This document shows, in pieces, positions 1 to 7,846 of a DNA stretch of 64,000 nucleotides; positions within the stretch are counted from its first letter, which is position 1; each line of letters opens with the position of its first letter. Below the pieces are notes generated by a model. The model worked only from the letters and a program-made list of their open reading frames with translations, was not told the origin of the DNA and ran no database searches. Origin of the DNA: Rickettsiales bacterium. Its GTDB lineage: Bacteria; Pseudomonadota; Alphaproteobacteria; Rickettsiales; SXRF01. The stretch spans positions 836,848-900,847 of the forward strand of contig JAOAUZ010000001.1 in NCBI GenBank assembly GCA_025464625.1. The letters are read 5' to 3'. The position numbers and the translations under genes are program-made.

Positions 1-170
1 GGCAGGGCAAACCCCACTGGGAGCAAGACCAAATAGGAATGGTGCGTGGCTGTGCGCTTAACCATTCGGGTAGGTCGCACGAGCTGTTAAGCGATTAACA
101 GCCTAGATGAATGGTCATCATTTCTATCGCAAGATAGGAATACAGAACTCGGCTTATAGGCTATCTGACA
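1..170 (+). ncRNA. rnpB: RNase P RNA, 3' part (truncated by window edge)
   Basis: This is the 3' portion of a class A RNase P RNA, the catalytic RNA that trims the 5' leader from pre-tRNAs. Hallmarks visible in order are GGGCAAACCCCAC, GGAGCAAGACCAAATAGG, the GGGTAGG segment, CCTAGATGAATGG, and ACAGAACTCGGCTTA near the 3' end. The 5' half lies before the window. The exact 3' end is uncertain by about ten bases because the closing P1 helix partner is not visible. Confidence 0.93.
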
Positions 171-184
171 GAGTTATGAGTTTG

Positions 185-228
185 GAGTGTGGAGTATAGA
201 GTTTGGTATTCTGCTACACTCCACACTC
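185..228. terminator. Inverted repeat after rnpB
   Basis: An 11-bp perfect stem (GAGTGTGGAGT at 185-195, its complement at 218-228) with a 22-base spacer, inside a low-complexity stretch built from GAGTGT-like words. It lies just past rnpB and before the convergent pirin gene end, so it may end both transcripts. There is no clear U-tract, so intrinsic termination is not certain. Confidence 0.35.
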
Positions 229-250
229 AACACTCTACACTCTGAATTCT

Positions 251-943
251 TTACGCCAAATCAAACAGCAAAATCTCGCTGCCAGCAGTTGTTTTAATTT
301 CTTTTACTTCATCGCCAGAAAAAGAAGCTCCATCACCAGCTGCAAGTTTATTGCCATTTATTTCCGCCGAGCCTTTGGCGATTTGCAGCCAGCCGAAACG
401 GTTTGTTGTTATATTAATTGGTAGAGTTGTTTCTTTGTCCATAACCGCCAAATATAACTTGGCATCCTGATGAATAGAAATAGCACCACCCTGCCCCTGC
501 TCACTCGCCACTAGCTGCCATTCATTTTTATTTCCTGATGGAATCCATTCGCTATATGACGGTGTAACATTTTTAGTATGCGGCATAATCCATATTTGCA
601 GCAGATGGCAGGGTTTATCTTCTGAAGAATTAAACTCGCTGTGGGTTATACCAGTTCCTGCGCTCATACCCTGAACTTCACCAGTTTTTATGGTGCGTCC
701 GTTGCCCATGCTGTCTTTATGGGAAAGCTCACCGTCTAATATATAGGTGATAATTTCCATGTCACGGTGTGGGTGCGTGCCAAAACCCTGTGCTGGGGCA
801 ATAACATCCTCATTTATCACCCGCAGCGCGCGAAAATTCATGTGCGCTGGATCATGATAATCCGCAAAAGAAAAACTATGTTTGGCATTCAGCCAACCAT
901 GATTGACGTGACCACGCTCACCCGACTTACGAATCTCAATCAT
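251..943 (-). CDS. Pirin family protein (YhhW-like bicupin)
   Basis: A pirin-family cupin of 230 residues. The metal-binding residues of the family are visible: HPHRDMEI near residue 55 and HSEF near residue 100, matching the His-His-His-Glu set. Members bind iron and some show quercetin 2,3-dioxygenase activity; the cellular substrate is usually unknown. The start at 943 (MIEIRKSGERGH) is chosen because it begins the conserved pirin N-terminus and lies one base after the dps stop; a longer reading frame would run into dps. The two genes probably form a dps-pirin operon, which fits an oxidative-stress role. Confidence 0.88.
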   Translation of the reverse strand: MIEIRKSGERGHVNHGWLNAKHSFSFADYHDPAHMNFRALRVINEDVIAPAQGFGTHPHRDMEIITYILDGELSHKDSMGNGRTIKTGEVQGMSAGTGITHSEFNSSEDKPCHLLQIWIMPHTKNVTPSYSEWIPSGNKNEWQLVASEQGQGGAISIHQDAKLYLAVMDKETTLPINITTNRFGWLQIAKGSAEINGNKLAAGDGASFSGDEVKEIKTTAGSEILLFDLA

Positions 944-944
944 A

Positions 945-1427
945 TTATTTATTCTTGGAGTGCGATTCGACAAACCATAATTGTTTATCAAGTCCGCGTG
1001 TCATGCTGGTAAACATATCGGCACTAACTGCATCACCAAGTGCAGCAGTTTCATCAATTGCCTTACGCGCATTTTTGTTAAAAGAAGCAAGCGCGGAAGA
1101 CAGTGCATCCACATGTTTTTGGCTATCGACAGCGTCTAATGGATATTCTTTTAAGCGTGATTTTTTTGCAGCAACCCGAACCGTTCCCTGTGCGCTGCCA
1201 CCGAGCTGCATAATACGTTCAGCTATAGTATCAACCGCTAAACTAACTTCCGTAGCCAGCAAATCAAAAAGTTCGTGTAGTGCTATAAAATTATCGCCCT
1301 TCACATTCCAATGCGCTTGTTTTGTTTGATAGTGCAGATCAATTCCATCCGCGAGCAATTGCCCAAGCAGCAAATTTATTTTCTTACGGTTAGCACTTGG
1401 AAGATCATTTTTTGTGGTCTGTGTCAT
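945..1427 (-). CDS. dps: Dps-family DNA-binding ferritin
   Basis: Dps family mini-ferritin (160 residues), which stores iron at ferroxidase sites between subunits and protects DNA from peroxide. The signature HYQTKQAHWNVKG near residue 31 carries the ferroxidase His, followed by FIALHELFD and the DTIAERI region with Asp/Glu ligands. The start at 1427 (MTQTTKND) is preferred to the ATG at 1442 because an AAAGG sits about ten bases before it. It is the first gene of a pair with the pirin gene. A TATAAT-like -10 lies on this strand at 1468-1463 without a good -35, which would suit an activator-dependent promoter. Confidence 0.92.
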   Translation of the reverse strand: MTQTTKNDLPSANRKKINLLLGQLLADGIDLHYQTKQAHWNVKGDNFIALHELFDLLATEVSLAVDTIAERIMQLGGSAQGTVRVAAKKSRLKEYPLDAVDSQKHVDALSSALASFNKNARKAIDETAALGDAVSADMFTSMTRGLDKQLWFVESHSKNK

Positions 1428-1556
1428 AATGAAACCTTTCATATATTGGTTAAATAAGAAGCATTATATTTGTAAGTAGGTTGTTTATTTAGTAAAACAA
1501 GGTGTCAATAAAAAAATGCGTTTAGAAAAATAAAAAACTTTTGACAATCTTTTATC

Positions 1557-1586
1557 TTGCAAATTAGGTCAATTTTTTTCTATACT
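1557..1586 (+). promoter_or_regulatory. Predicted promoter for the YdcH-like gene
   Basis: TTGCAA (1557-1562), 18-base spacer, TATACT (1581-1586). A TTGACA at 1541-1546 is nearby but has no matching -10. Transcription from here would leave a leader of about 125 bases before the 1718 start codon. Confidence 0.4.
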
Positions 1587-1592
1587 ATCAGA

Positions 1593-1717
1593 CGTGCGAT
1601 GAAGAGTTCTTCCGCCACCTGCGACAAAAAAGCAACATAAAAAGTGAAGTTAGGTATCGCAGGTATGTTGACCGTAATTATTTAAAGTAATTATTCATAG
1701 AAAGGGTTGATACAATT
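1593..1717 (+). other. Structured 5' leader of the YdcH-like gene
   Basis: Long untranslated leader with an 8-bp inverted repeat (ACCTGCGA 1617-1624, TCGCAGGT 1657-1664), a small GAAGA/TCTTC hairpin around 1601-1612, and a TAATTA repeat around 1677-1695 just before an AAAGGG ribosome site. No known riboswitch family was recognised. It may be a regulatory leader or simply a processed untranslated region. Confidence 0.3.
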
Positions 1718-1906
1718 ATGTCTATTCAAGCTCATGTTGATTCACTATCCGAAAAACGCTCCCAAATTAAAGAACAGATCACCGCAGAAATGAATCACCC
1801 CTCCCCGAATTTTGAAACCATAACCAAATTAAAAAAGCAAAACCTAGCGTTGAAAGAAGAAATGCAACGTTACCTCTGCACGATGAATGAATCTGCTTCC
1901 GCTTAG
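1718..1906 (+). CDS. YdcH/DUF465 family small protein
   Basis: A 62-residue protein matching the YdcH (DUF465) family: an N-terminal helix SIQAHVDSLSEKRSQIKEQI and a second helix with the typical pattern KLKKQNLALKEEMQ. These short coiled-coil-like proteins are widespread in proteobacteria and their function is unknown. AAAGGG precedes the ATG. It is monocistronic: a strong palindrome follows at once. Family assignment rests on length and the two-helix charge pattern. Confidence 0.8.
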   Translation: MSIQAHVDSLSEKRSQIKEQITAEMNHPSPNFETITKLKKQNLALKEEMQRYLCTMNESASA

Positions 1907-1913
1907 TGCATAT

Positions 1914-1944
1914 AGTCATCCCCGCCTATGCGGGGATGACTTTT
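1914..1944. terminator. Palindromic terminator overlapping the mrp stop codon
   Basis: A perfect 12-bp stem (1914-1925 with 1930-1941) around a 4-base loop, followed by TTTT on the plus strand: a good intrinsic terminator for the YdcH-like gene. The GTCATCCCCGC arm is the same type as other palindromes in the window. The mrp stop codon (1926-1928) falls in the loop and the last four mrp codons (V-I-P-A) lie in one arm. Confidence 0.75.
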
Positions 1945-2984
1945 ACTATCTCTCTATAAACCCCAGCACATATCCCGTTATATTGCATTCCGCAGTCGCT
2001 TGCTTTGCGTAATTCTACATCTATTGGAACGCTACCAAGCAACGGTACGGACAATTCATCAGCCAATCGCTTGCCACCACCTTCACCAAAAATAGCAATT
2101 TGCTTACCATCTGCATCAGTGAAATAGCTCATATTTTCAATAACGCCTAAAATTTTTACACCTGTTTTAAGAAACATCTGCCCACATTTCTTAGCGTCAA
2201 TAGTTGCCACTTCCTGTGGTGTGGTAACGATTATTGCGCCTGTTAGTGGCACTTGCTGCACCATGCTGAGATGTATATCACCCGTCCCCGGTGGCATATC
2301 AACCAACAGCACGTCCAACGGTTTTTCAGCCGCTGCCCAGCGCGTCATCCTAAGAAGTTGGTGCAAGGTTTTGCTAATCATAGGCCCGCGGAGGATTGCT
2401 GCCTCATCGCCAGTGATATAGCCCATAGAGTTAGTTTTTATGCCATAACGCTCATGGGGAATCATTTTTCCATCAACAATTTCTGGCTGCCCAGAAAGGG
2501 AGAGCATACGCGGAATTGAAGGACCATAAATATCCGCATCCAATAAGCCTACACTTTTACCAAACGCCGCAAAAGCCAAAGCCAGATTAACCGCCGTTGT
2601 TGATTTTCCAACTCCGCCTTTGCCCGAAGCAATAGCTATAATATTTTTTACATTCTCCACAGGAGTTAAATTCCACTGCACTCTCTCGCGTGGCTGGGTG
2701 TATCCTGACTCAGGCTTCGGAGCTATAGGTTCAGCATTTTGCGCTGTCAAAACAGCGGTCACTGATTCCACACCGTCAAGCTCCATAACCGCTTTTTCGC
2801 AAACCTCACGCAAATAATTTTTTTTATCTTTATCCTGTGGATTTATAGTTATCAAAAACCCAATCTTTCCGCCCTTTATCGCCACACCAGAAATCATCCC
2901 AGTAGAAACAACGTCCTTGCCAGTTTCACGGTCAATAACTTGAGAAAGGGTGCTCAAAATAGATTGTGAGGAAATTTGTGTCAT
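1926..2984 (-). CDS. mrp: Mrp/ApbC iron-sulfur cluster carrier ATPase
   Basis: Mrp/ApbC P-loop ATPase (352 residues), a cytoplasmic iron-sulfur carrier. Residues 1-90 form a MIP18/DUF59 domain; the deviant Walker A GKGGVGKST lies near residue 121 and DADIYGPS and DMPPGTGD follow. The C-terminal CxxC of many Mrp proteins is absent: where E. coli has a Cys pair after ENMS, this one reads ENMSYFTDADGK. As I recall, rhizobial relatives also lack it. The C-terminus VIPA is encoded by the palindromic element at 1914-1941, so the native end may have been replaced. Transcribed divergently from hflK. Confidence 0.95.
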   Translation of the reverse strand: MTQISSQSILSTLSQVIDRETGKDVVSTGMISGVAIKGGKIGFLITINPQDKDKKNYLREVCEKAVMELDGVESVTAVLTAQNAEPIAPKPESGYTQPRERVQWNLTPVENVKNIIAIASGKGGVGKSTTAVNLALAFAAFGKSVGLLDADIYGPSIPRMLSLSGQPEIVDGKMIPHERYGIKTNSMGYITGDEAAILRGPMISKTLHQLLRMTRWAAAEKPLDVLLVDMPPGTGDIHLSMVQQVPLTGAIIVTTPQEVATIDAKKCGQMFLKTGVKILGVIENMSYFTDADGKQIAIFGEGGGKRLADELSVPLLGSVPIDVELRKASDCGMQYNGICAGVYREIVKVIPA

Positions 2985-3081
2985 AATTTTAATATATTCA
3001 CTCGATATAAACTTGAAATTCTCACTATAATGCCTCTATATAGCTTAGATATTAAAAATTACCAGAATAAGAGGAAATAAT

Positions 3082-4215
3082 ATGGCATGGGGCGATAAAG
3101 ACAATAATCAAGGACCATGGGGGCGACCGCCAGCAAGCGGTGGTAGCGGCGGAAACAGGGGTTCTGGCGGTGGTTCACCACAGAAGCCTGACCTTGAAGA
3201 AGTGCTGCGCCGCAGTCAGGAGAAACTCAAAGAAATGTTTCCCGATGACGGCAGTAGCAATGGAAAAGTATTTTCTCTAATAGCTGTGGTTATAGCCCTT
3301 CTCTGGCTATCGTCAGGTATTTATTTTGTTAAAGCTGATGAAGAAGGTGTTGTTTTACGCTTTGGTGAATATCACCGTAAGACTGCTTCTGGTCTTAATT
3401 ACCATTTGCCATATCCGTTTGAAAGCGTCCTCACCCCGCGTGTTACCGCCATCAACCGCGTGGAAATCGGCTTTCATTCCAGTGGTGTGACAAGAAGCGG
3501 CAAAACTGGTGAATCTTCTATCCCACAAGAAGGTTTGATGCTGACTGGCGATGAGAATATTATTGATGTCAATTTTGAAGTGCAATGGAAAATCAGCGAT
3601 GCGCCTAATTTCCTGTTTAATGTTCGCAATCCAGAGGAAACTGTAAAAGCCATATCCGAAAGCGCGATGCGGGAGATTATAGGAAAAAATCATATTGCGA
3701 CCGTTCTTGCTGAAGGAAAATTGCAAGTTGAAGTTGGAACAAAAAAATTGATTCAGGAAACTCTGGATTCTTATAATTCTGGCATTGAAGTTATAACAGT
3801 GAACCTGCTGAAAGCCGACCCGCCAGCGCAGGTAATTGATGCTTTCCGCGATGTGCAGACTGCTCGCGCCGATTTGGAGACTTCTCGCAATCAAGCAGAA
3901 GCTTACCGCAATGATATAATCCCGAAAGCACGCGGACAAGCACAACAGATGATCCTTGAGGCAGAAGGCTATAAACAAGAAGTCATCGCCCGCGCTGAAG
4001 GTGAAGCATCACGATTCCTTGCTATCTATAATGAATTCAAACAAGCACGCGATGTTACTAAAAAACGTATGTATTTAGAAACTATGGAAGAAATATTGCA
4101 GGGTATGAATAAAATAATAATTGAAGGCAAAAATTCACAAGGGGTTCAGCCGTACCTACCCCTTCCCGAACTAAAGCCAGCCAAGCGCGCTGATGATGCG
4201 AAGGAGAACAAATAA
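3082..4215 (+). CDS. hflK: FtsH protease modulator HflK
   Basis: HflK, a stomatin/prohibitin (SPFH) protein (377 residues) that with HflC forms the large membrane complex around FtsH and limits its proteolysis. A Gly-rich cytoplasmic N-terminus (GGSGGNRGSGGG) is followed by one membrane span (residues 62-80, VFSLIAVVIALLWLSSGIYF) and the periplasmic SPFH domain with the usual LKADPP and FRDVQTARAD motifs and a coiled region rich in EAEAYRN/AEGEA. AGAGGA precedes the ATG. It overlaps hflC by one base (TAATG), so the two are translationally coupled. Confidence 0.96.
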   Translation: MAWGDKDNNQGPWGRPPASGGSGGNRGSGGGSPQKPDLEEVLRRSQEKLKEMFPDDGSSNGKVFSLIAVVIALLWLSSGIYFVKADEEGVVLRFGEYHRKTASGLNYHLPYPFESVLTPRVTAINRVEIGFHSSGVTRSGKTGESSIPQEGLMLTGDENIIDVNFEVQWKISDAPNFLFNVRNPEETVKAISESAMREIIGKNHIATVLAEGKLQVEVGTKKLIQETLDSYNSGIEVITVNLLKADPPAQVIDAFRDVQTARADLETSRNQAEAYRNDIIPKARGQAQQMILEAEGYKQEVIARAEGEASRFLAIYNEFKQARDVTKKRMYLETMEEILQGMNKIIIEGKNSQGVQPYLPLPELKPAKRADDAKENK

Positions 4216-5129
4216 TGAAGCTTTTTAGCATTGGTATAGTAATAATTTTTGTCGGGTTGTTTGCGCTGTTAAATTCGGCTTTTATTGTTAATCAAACAGA
4301 GCAGGCTCTGGTTTTAGAGTTTGGAAAGCCCGTGCGTGTGGTGAAAGATGCTGGGCTGAACTTCAAAACACCTTTTGTGCAGAATGTGGAATATTTTGAT
4401 AAACGTCTGCTGGAGTTTGATGCCAATCCTAATGAGGTAATCGCTTCCGATCAGAAACGCTTGATTGTTGATGCTTTCGTGCGCTATCGCATTACCGACC
4501 CGCTACGTTTCAAGCAAACCGTGGGTAACGAAATGACCATGCGCAGTCGCCTGAACTCAATTTTGGAATCAAGCCTCAGGCAAGTGTTGGGTAGCGTTCC
4601 GCTGTCAGCAGTGCTGTCAGAAAAACGTTCGGCAATCATGGCGGATATTCGTAATCTGGTGAATCTTCAGGCTATGGGAGCTAAGGTTGAAGGTGGAGCA
4701 GACAATATAACCAAAGGTGGATTTGGTATTGAAGTTGTTGATGTTCGTATCAAACGCGCTGACCTGCCACCTGCCAATAGTGATGGTATTTATAAACGGA
4801 TGCAAACAGAACGCGAGCGTGAAGCAAAAGAATTCCGCGCCAAAGGTTCAGAGGATGCACAAAAGATTCGCTCACAGGCAGATAAAGAGCGAACAATTAT
4901 AATCGCTGAAGCTAAAAAGAAGGCTGAAATAACGCGTGGTGAAGGCGATGGAACAGCAACCAAAATATTTGCCGATTCTTTTGGAAGGGATCAGGAATTT
5001 TTCCAGTTCTACCGCTCAATGCAAGCTTACAAGAAAACATTGGATAGAAAAGACACAACGATCATGATGTCACCTGATAATGAGTTCTTGAAATTCATGG
5101 AAAAAGGTGAAGTTTCAACCACTCGCTAG
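4215..5129 (+). CDS. hflC: FtsH protease modulator HflC
   Basis: HflC partner of HflK (304 residues). An N-terminal membrane span (residues 4-23) leads into an SPFH domain opening with VNQTEQALVLEFGKPV. The family block VDVRIKRADLPP and the RMQTEREREAKEFRAKG coiled segment are present. It ends by overlapping the 3' end of the convergent PIG-L gene by four bases, so the two transcripts meet with no room for a separate terminator. Confidence 0.96.
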   Translation: MKLFSIGIVIIFVGLFALLNSAFIVNQTEQALVLEFGKPVRVVKDAGLNFKTPFVQNVEYFDKRLLEFDANPNEVIASDQKRLIVDAFVRYRITDPLRFKQTVGNEMTMRSRLNSILESSLRQVLGSVPLSAVLSEKRSAIMADIRNLVNLQAMGAKVEGGADNITKGGFGIEVVDVRIKRADLPPANSDGIYKRMQTEREREAKEFRAKGSEDAQKIRSQADKERTIIIAEAKKKAEITRGEGDGTATKIFADSFGRDQEFFQFYRSMQAYKKTLDRKDTTIMMSPDNEFLKFMEKGEVSTTR

Positions 5130-5791
5130 ATAATTTCTTTAAGTAACATAAATCCCTCTGCGGCTTCCACGCCTGATGTGCTGCCACGAAGCTGCATCTG
5201 CGCCTGCATCGCCTCTTTGCTACGCGGGAATGGAAATTTTCCCATTTCGCCAGCATATATTTGCATAATATCTATCTTCTTCTGGGCGAATTTTGTTACA
5301 TCAATAAATACATTCGGCTTAAAACCATAGTCATCTGGGCGCAGGGAAAATTCAGTTTCAGATAATGTTTCATATGCTAAAACCCGCTTAACATAGGGAT
5401 AACGAAAGGTTTTGGTGCAGGAAACAGTAGCATCAAAAACAGCTGCATGGTCGCTATGCACGTCGCCACGATAAGGAAGATATATGGAATGTGGTTCAAT
5501 TTTGGCAACCACCGAGCTTATAGCTTCAATCAGTTTGGTTTTTGCGATCACATCTAGCTGCGATGTCGGAAATTTTGCCTGATGTACGCCAGCAAAACCA
5601 TACTCACCAGCAACTCGTTTTATTTCTTCATTACGGGCAGAAATTCGTGCTTCGGAAAAACCACCTTCCACACTCATCTCTGTTACAATCAGCCAATGGA
5701 CTTCATGCCCTTCAGAAACATGGCGCAGTATAGCTCCACCACAGCCAAGCGTTTCATCATCAGGATGTGGCGCAACAACCAAAATTTTCAT
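5126..5791 (-). CDS. PIG-L family de-N-acetylase
   Basis: PIG-L/LmbE-type zinc deacetylase (221 residues). The N-terminal APHPDDETLGCGGAIL contains the catalytic/zinc AHPDDE motif, and HSDHAAVF around residue 108 supplies the third zinc ligand. Members remove N-acetyl groups from sugars such as GlcNAc-PI, MSH precursors or bacillithiol precursors. Here it is the last gene of the sugar cluster, overlapping the formyltransferase by ATGA, which suggests that an N-acetyl group is removed and replaced by formyl. The substrate is inferred from context only. Confidence 0.85.
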   Translation of the reverse strand: MKILVVAPHPDDETLGCGGAILRHVSEGHEVHWLIVTEMSVEGGFSEARISARNEEIKRVAGEYGFAGVHQAKFPTSQLDVIAKTKLIEAISSVVAKIEPHSIYLPYRGDVHSDHAAVFDATVSCTKTFRYPYVKRVLAYETLSETEFSLRPDDYGFKPNVFIDVTKFAQKKIDIMQIYAGEMGKFPFPRSKEAMQAQMQLRGSTSGVEAAEGFMLLKEII

Positions 5792-6669
5792 AAATACTCG
5801 CCTTTCTTAGGATTGAATACTGGAGCTGTAGCAAGAAGCTGTAGAGCATTTTCACCACATTTTATAACCGCTCCATCGCCTGTTACCTCCAGAATTTTGC
5901 CATATTCAATATTTTCTGGAGCATTATATATTATTTTTGTTTTCCAAACAGTTATTTCTTGTTCTTGATAAACAAAACTAGCTCCAACATATGGCTTGGT
6001 AAGAGCGCGCACCAAATTATGTATGGAATCAGCCGACATTCGCCAATCAATCACACCATCTTTTTTGCTTCTCTTACGCCAGCTATTTGCGAGTTGGTGA
6101 TTTTGTGGCTGCCTTGCAAACTTGCCAGAAGCAAGTTCGGGCAAAAATTCTTCAAGCTGCTGCATAGCTGTTGCTGTCATTTTTTTATAGAGGCTGGAAG
6201 AATCATCATCAGCTGTAATCTCTATTGTTTTTTGTAATAAAATATCGCCACTATCTGCCCCCTCATCCATAAAAAAGAAGGTAGATGCAGTTTGCTTCAA
6301 TCCCAGCACCAACGCCCATATCAGCGGGTGTCTGCCGCGATTGGCGGGAAGTGCCGCAGGATGATACCCAACCACACCAAGTGGTGCTAAATTTAGCAAC
6401 TCTTTGCCAATAAGTTTTGACCAGCCAAAACAGAAAATAACATCTGGTTTTTTATTTTTAATCCACTGGATAGTTTCCTGCGAATTTATATCAGCAGTAT
6501 AAATGCAATCAATATTATGATCCTTGCATAAAGGTGAAAGGTCAACATGGTCAGCATTAAAATCTGATGATTGAAGCGTGCAGACACCAGCTATTTCTGC
6601 CTTTAGCTCAATAAGCCGTTGCAACACAGAGTGAGAAAATTCAACTGCACCGATAAAAACAATCCGCAT
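5788..6669 (-). CDS. Sugar N-formyltransferase-like protein
   Basis: A 293-residue member of the formyltransferase fold (Fmt/ArnA-N/sugar N-formyltransferase). The catalytic His lies in GYHPAALPANRGRHPLIWAL and the Asp in DEGADSGDIL; the Asn that usually precedes the His by two residues appears to be Gly. The length and lack of a clear Fmt C-terminal OB domain, plus placement in a sugar cluster, argue against the housekeeping methionyl-tRNA enzyme. The start at 6669 (MRIVFIGAVEF) is chosen because AAGGAG lies 12 bases before it and the family N-terminus begins there. Likely reaction: N-formylation of an amino sugar nucleotide with N10-formyl-THF. Confidence 0.8.
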   Translation of the reverse strand: MRIVFIGAVEFSHSVLQRLIELKAEIAGVCTLQSSDFNADHVDLSPLCKDHNIDCIYTADINSQETIQWIKNKKPDVIFCFGWSKLIGKELLNLAPLGVVGYHPAALPANRGRHPLIWALVLGLKQTASTFFFMDEGADSGDILLQKTIEITADDDSSSLYKKMTATAMQQLEEFLPELASGKFARQPQNHQLANSWRKRSKKDGVIDWRMSADSIHNLVRALTKPYVGASFVYQEQEITVWKTKIIYNAPENIEYGKILEVTGDGAVIKCGENALQLLATAPVFNPKKGEYL

Positions 6670-6673
6670 ATAA

Positions 6674-7846
6674 CTATTGCTCCTTCGGCACAGAAATATC
6701 AAAAAATTTCTTTTTCAGAATATTCTCTAAATCCACAGAAATCAGCATTTCCACAATTTTTTTGCAGCTATCACCGCTTCCATAAGGATTTTGAACACTC
6801 GCAAGCCTTGCCCCAAATTCCTGCGAATATGCTTTTTGCAAAGCTGCTAAAATTGCGTCTTTTTTTGGTTCACAGTCAATTACACTTTCTGCCTTCACCC
6901 GCCCACTCTGGCGGTTGCCAATATTAATGGTAGGTTTCTTGAAACTTGGAGCTTCAATAATCCCGCTGGAAGAATTACCAACCACCGCATCAACCAAAGC
7001 AACGCAGGAAAGATAGCGTTGTTGCCCTAGAGAACTATAGGCACGAGCGTTTTTGTGCTTTCCTAGAAAATTATCTATCATCCCCATTATCTCACGACCA
7101 CCAGCATCCGCATTAGGCATGGTAAAAATAAGATGCGTGTCGCTAAGTTTTGAAAGCGCGGATAGCAACTCTTCCATCTGCCCACGACCAGAGTTGCTTT
7201 CTAGTGTTACAGGATGGAAAGTTATAAGTAGATTTTTTTTGCCTAACTTAAAGTCAAGCGATTTTTCTAGCTCATCTCTGCTAAGTAGTGCTGTTTTTCT
7301 AATAGCATCAACACCTAATGCGCCTACCAGATGCACTGTTTCTGGCTGTTCGCCAAGCTGTATAACTCTATTACGATATATATCAGTGGAAACAAAATGA
7401 ATCTGCGCCATTTTGGTAATTGAATGACGGATAGCTTCGTCAATTAGCCCTTCGGTAGATTCTCCGCCGTGAATATGAGCGATTGGAACACACATCACCA
7501 TTGCAGCGGTAGCGGTGGCAAGCATCTCGTATCTATCACCCAGAATCACAACTATATCAGGCTGAAGTTGGGCAAAAACCTTCGCCATTTCGCTAACGCA
7601 AATTCCCATAGAACGCGCAATATCAATTGGAGCATCACCAGAAAGCTGAATATCCACCTTAGCAGCAATAGGAAAACCATCGGCTTCAATTTGGCTTACA
7701 GTATAGCCATGCTCAGGTGACAGATGCGCACCTGTTACTATGAGTTGGAACTGAACATCTGGTTTGTTTTGTAACTCACGCATGAGATGATAAAGCAGTC
7801 CGTATTCCGCTCGCGTTCCCGTTACTACTGCTATTTTCCTAGACAT
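6674..7846 (-). CDS. legG: UDP-GlcNAc 2-epimerase, hydrolysing (NeuC/LegG type)
   Basis: Hydrolysing UDP-sugar 2-epimerase (390 residues) of the NeuC/LegG/NnaA family, which releases UDP and epimerises C2 to give a ManNAc-type sugar for nonulosonic acid synthesis. Visible family blocks are TGTRAEYGLL at the N-terminus, ILGDRYEML, HIHGGESTEGLIDEAIRHS and VGNSSSGIIEAP with the catalytic and UDP-binding residues. It overlaps legC by eight bases. With LegB and LegC next door the likely substrate is UDP-diNAc-bacillosamine, giving the legionaminic acid precursor; no synthase (LegI/NeuB) follows in this window. Confidence 0.88.
   Translation of the reverse strand: MSRKIAVVTGTRAEYGLLYHLMRELQNKPDVQFQLIVTGAHLSPEHGYTVSQIEADGFPIAAKVDIQLSGDAPIDIARSMGICVSEMAKVFAQLQPDIVVILGDRYEMLATATAAMVMCVPIAHIHGGESTEGLIDEAIRHSITKMAQIHFVSTDIYRNRVIQLGEQPETVHLVGALGVDAIRKTALLSRDELEKSLDFKLGKKNLLITFHPVTLESNSGRGQMEELLSALSKLSDTHLIFTMPNADAGGREIMGMIDNFLGKHKNARAYSSLGQQRYLSCVALVDAVVGNSSSGIIEAPSFKKPTINIGNRQSGRVKAESVIDCEPKKDAILAALQKAYSQEFGARLASVQNPYGSGDSCKKIVEMLISVDLENILKKKFFDISVPKEQ

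Noticed and set aside
1926-2984. Mrp without the C-terminal CxxC as an inactive protein
   Set aside because: Walker motifs are intact and, as I recall, several alphaproteobacterial Mrp proteins lack the CxxC, so loss of function cannot be claimed.
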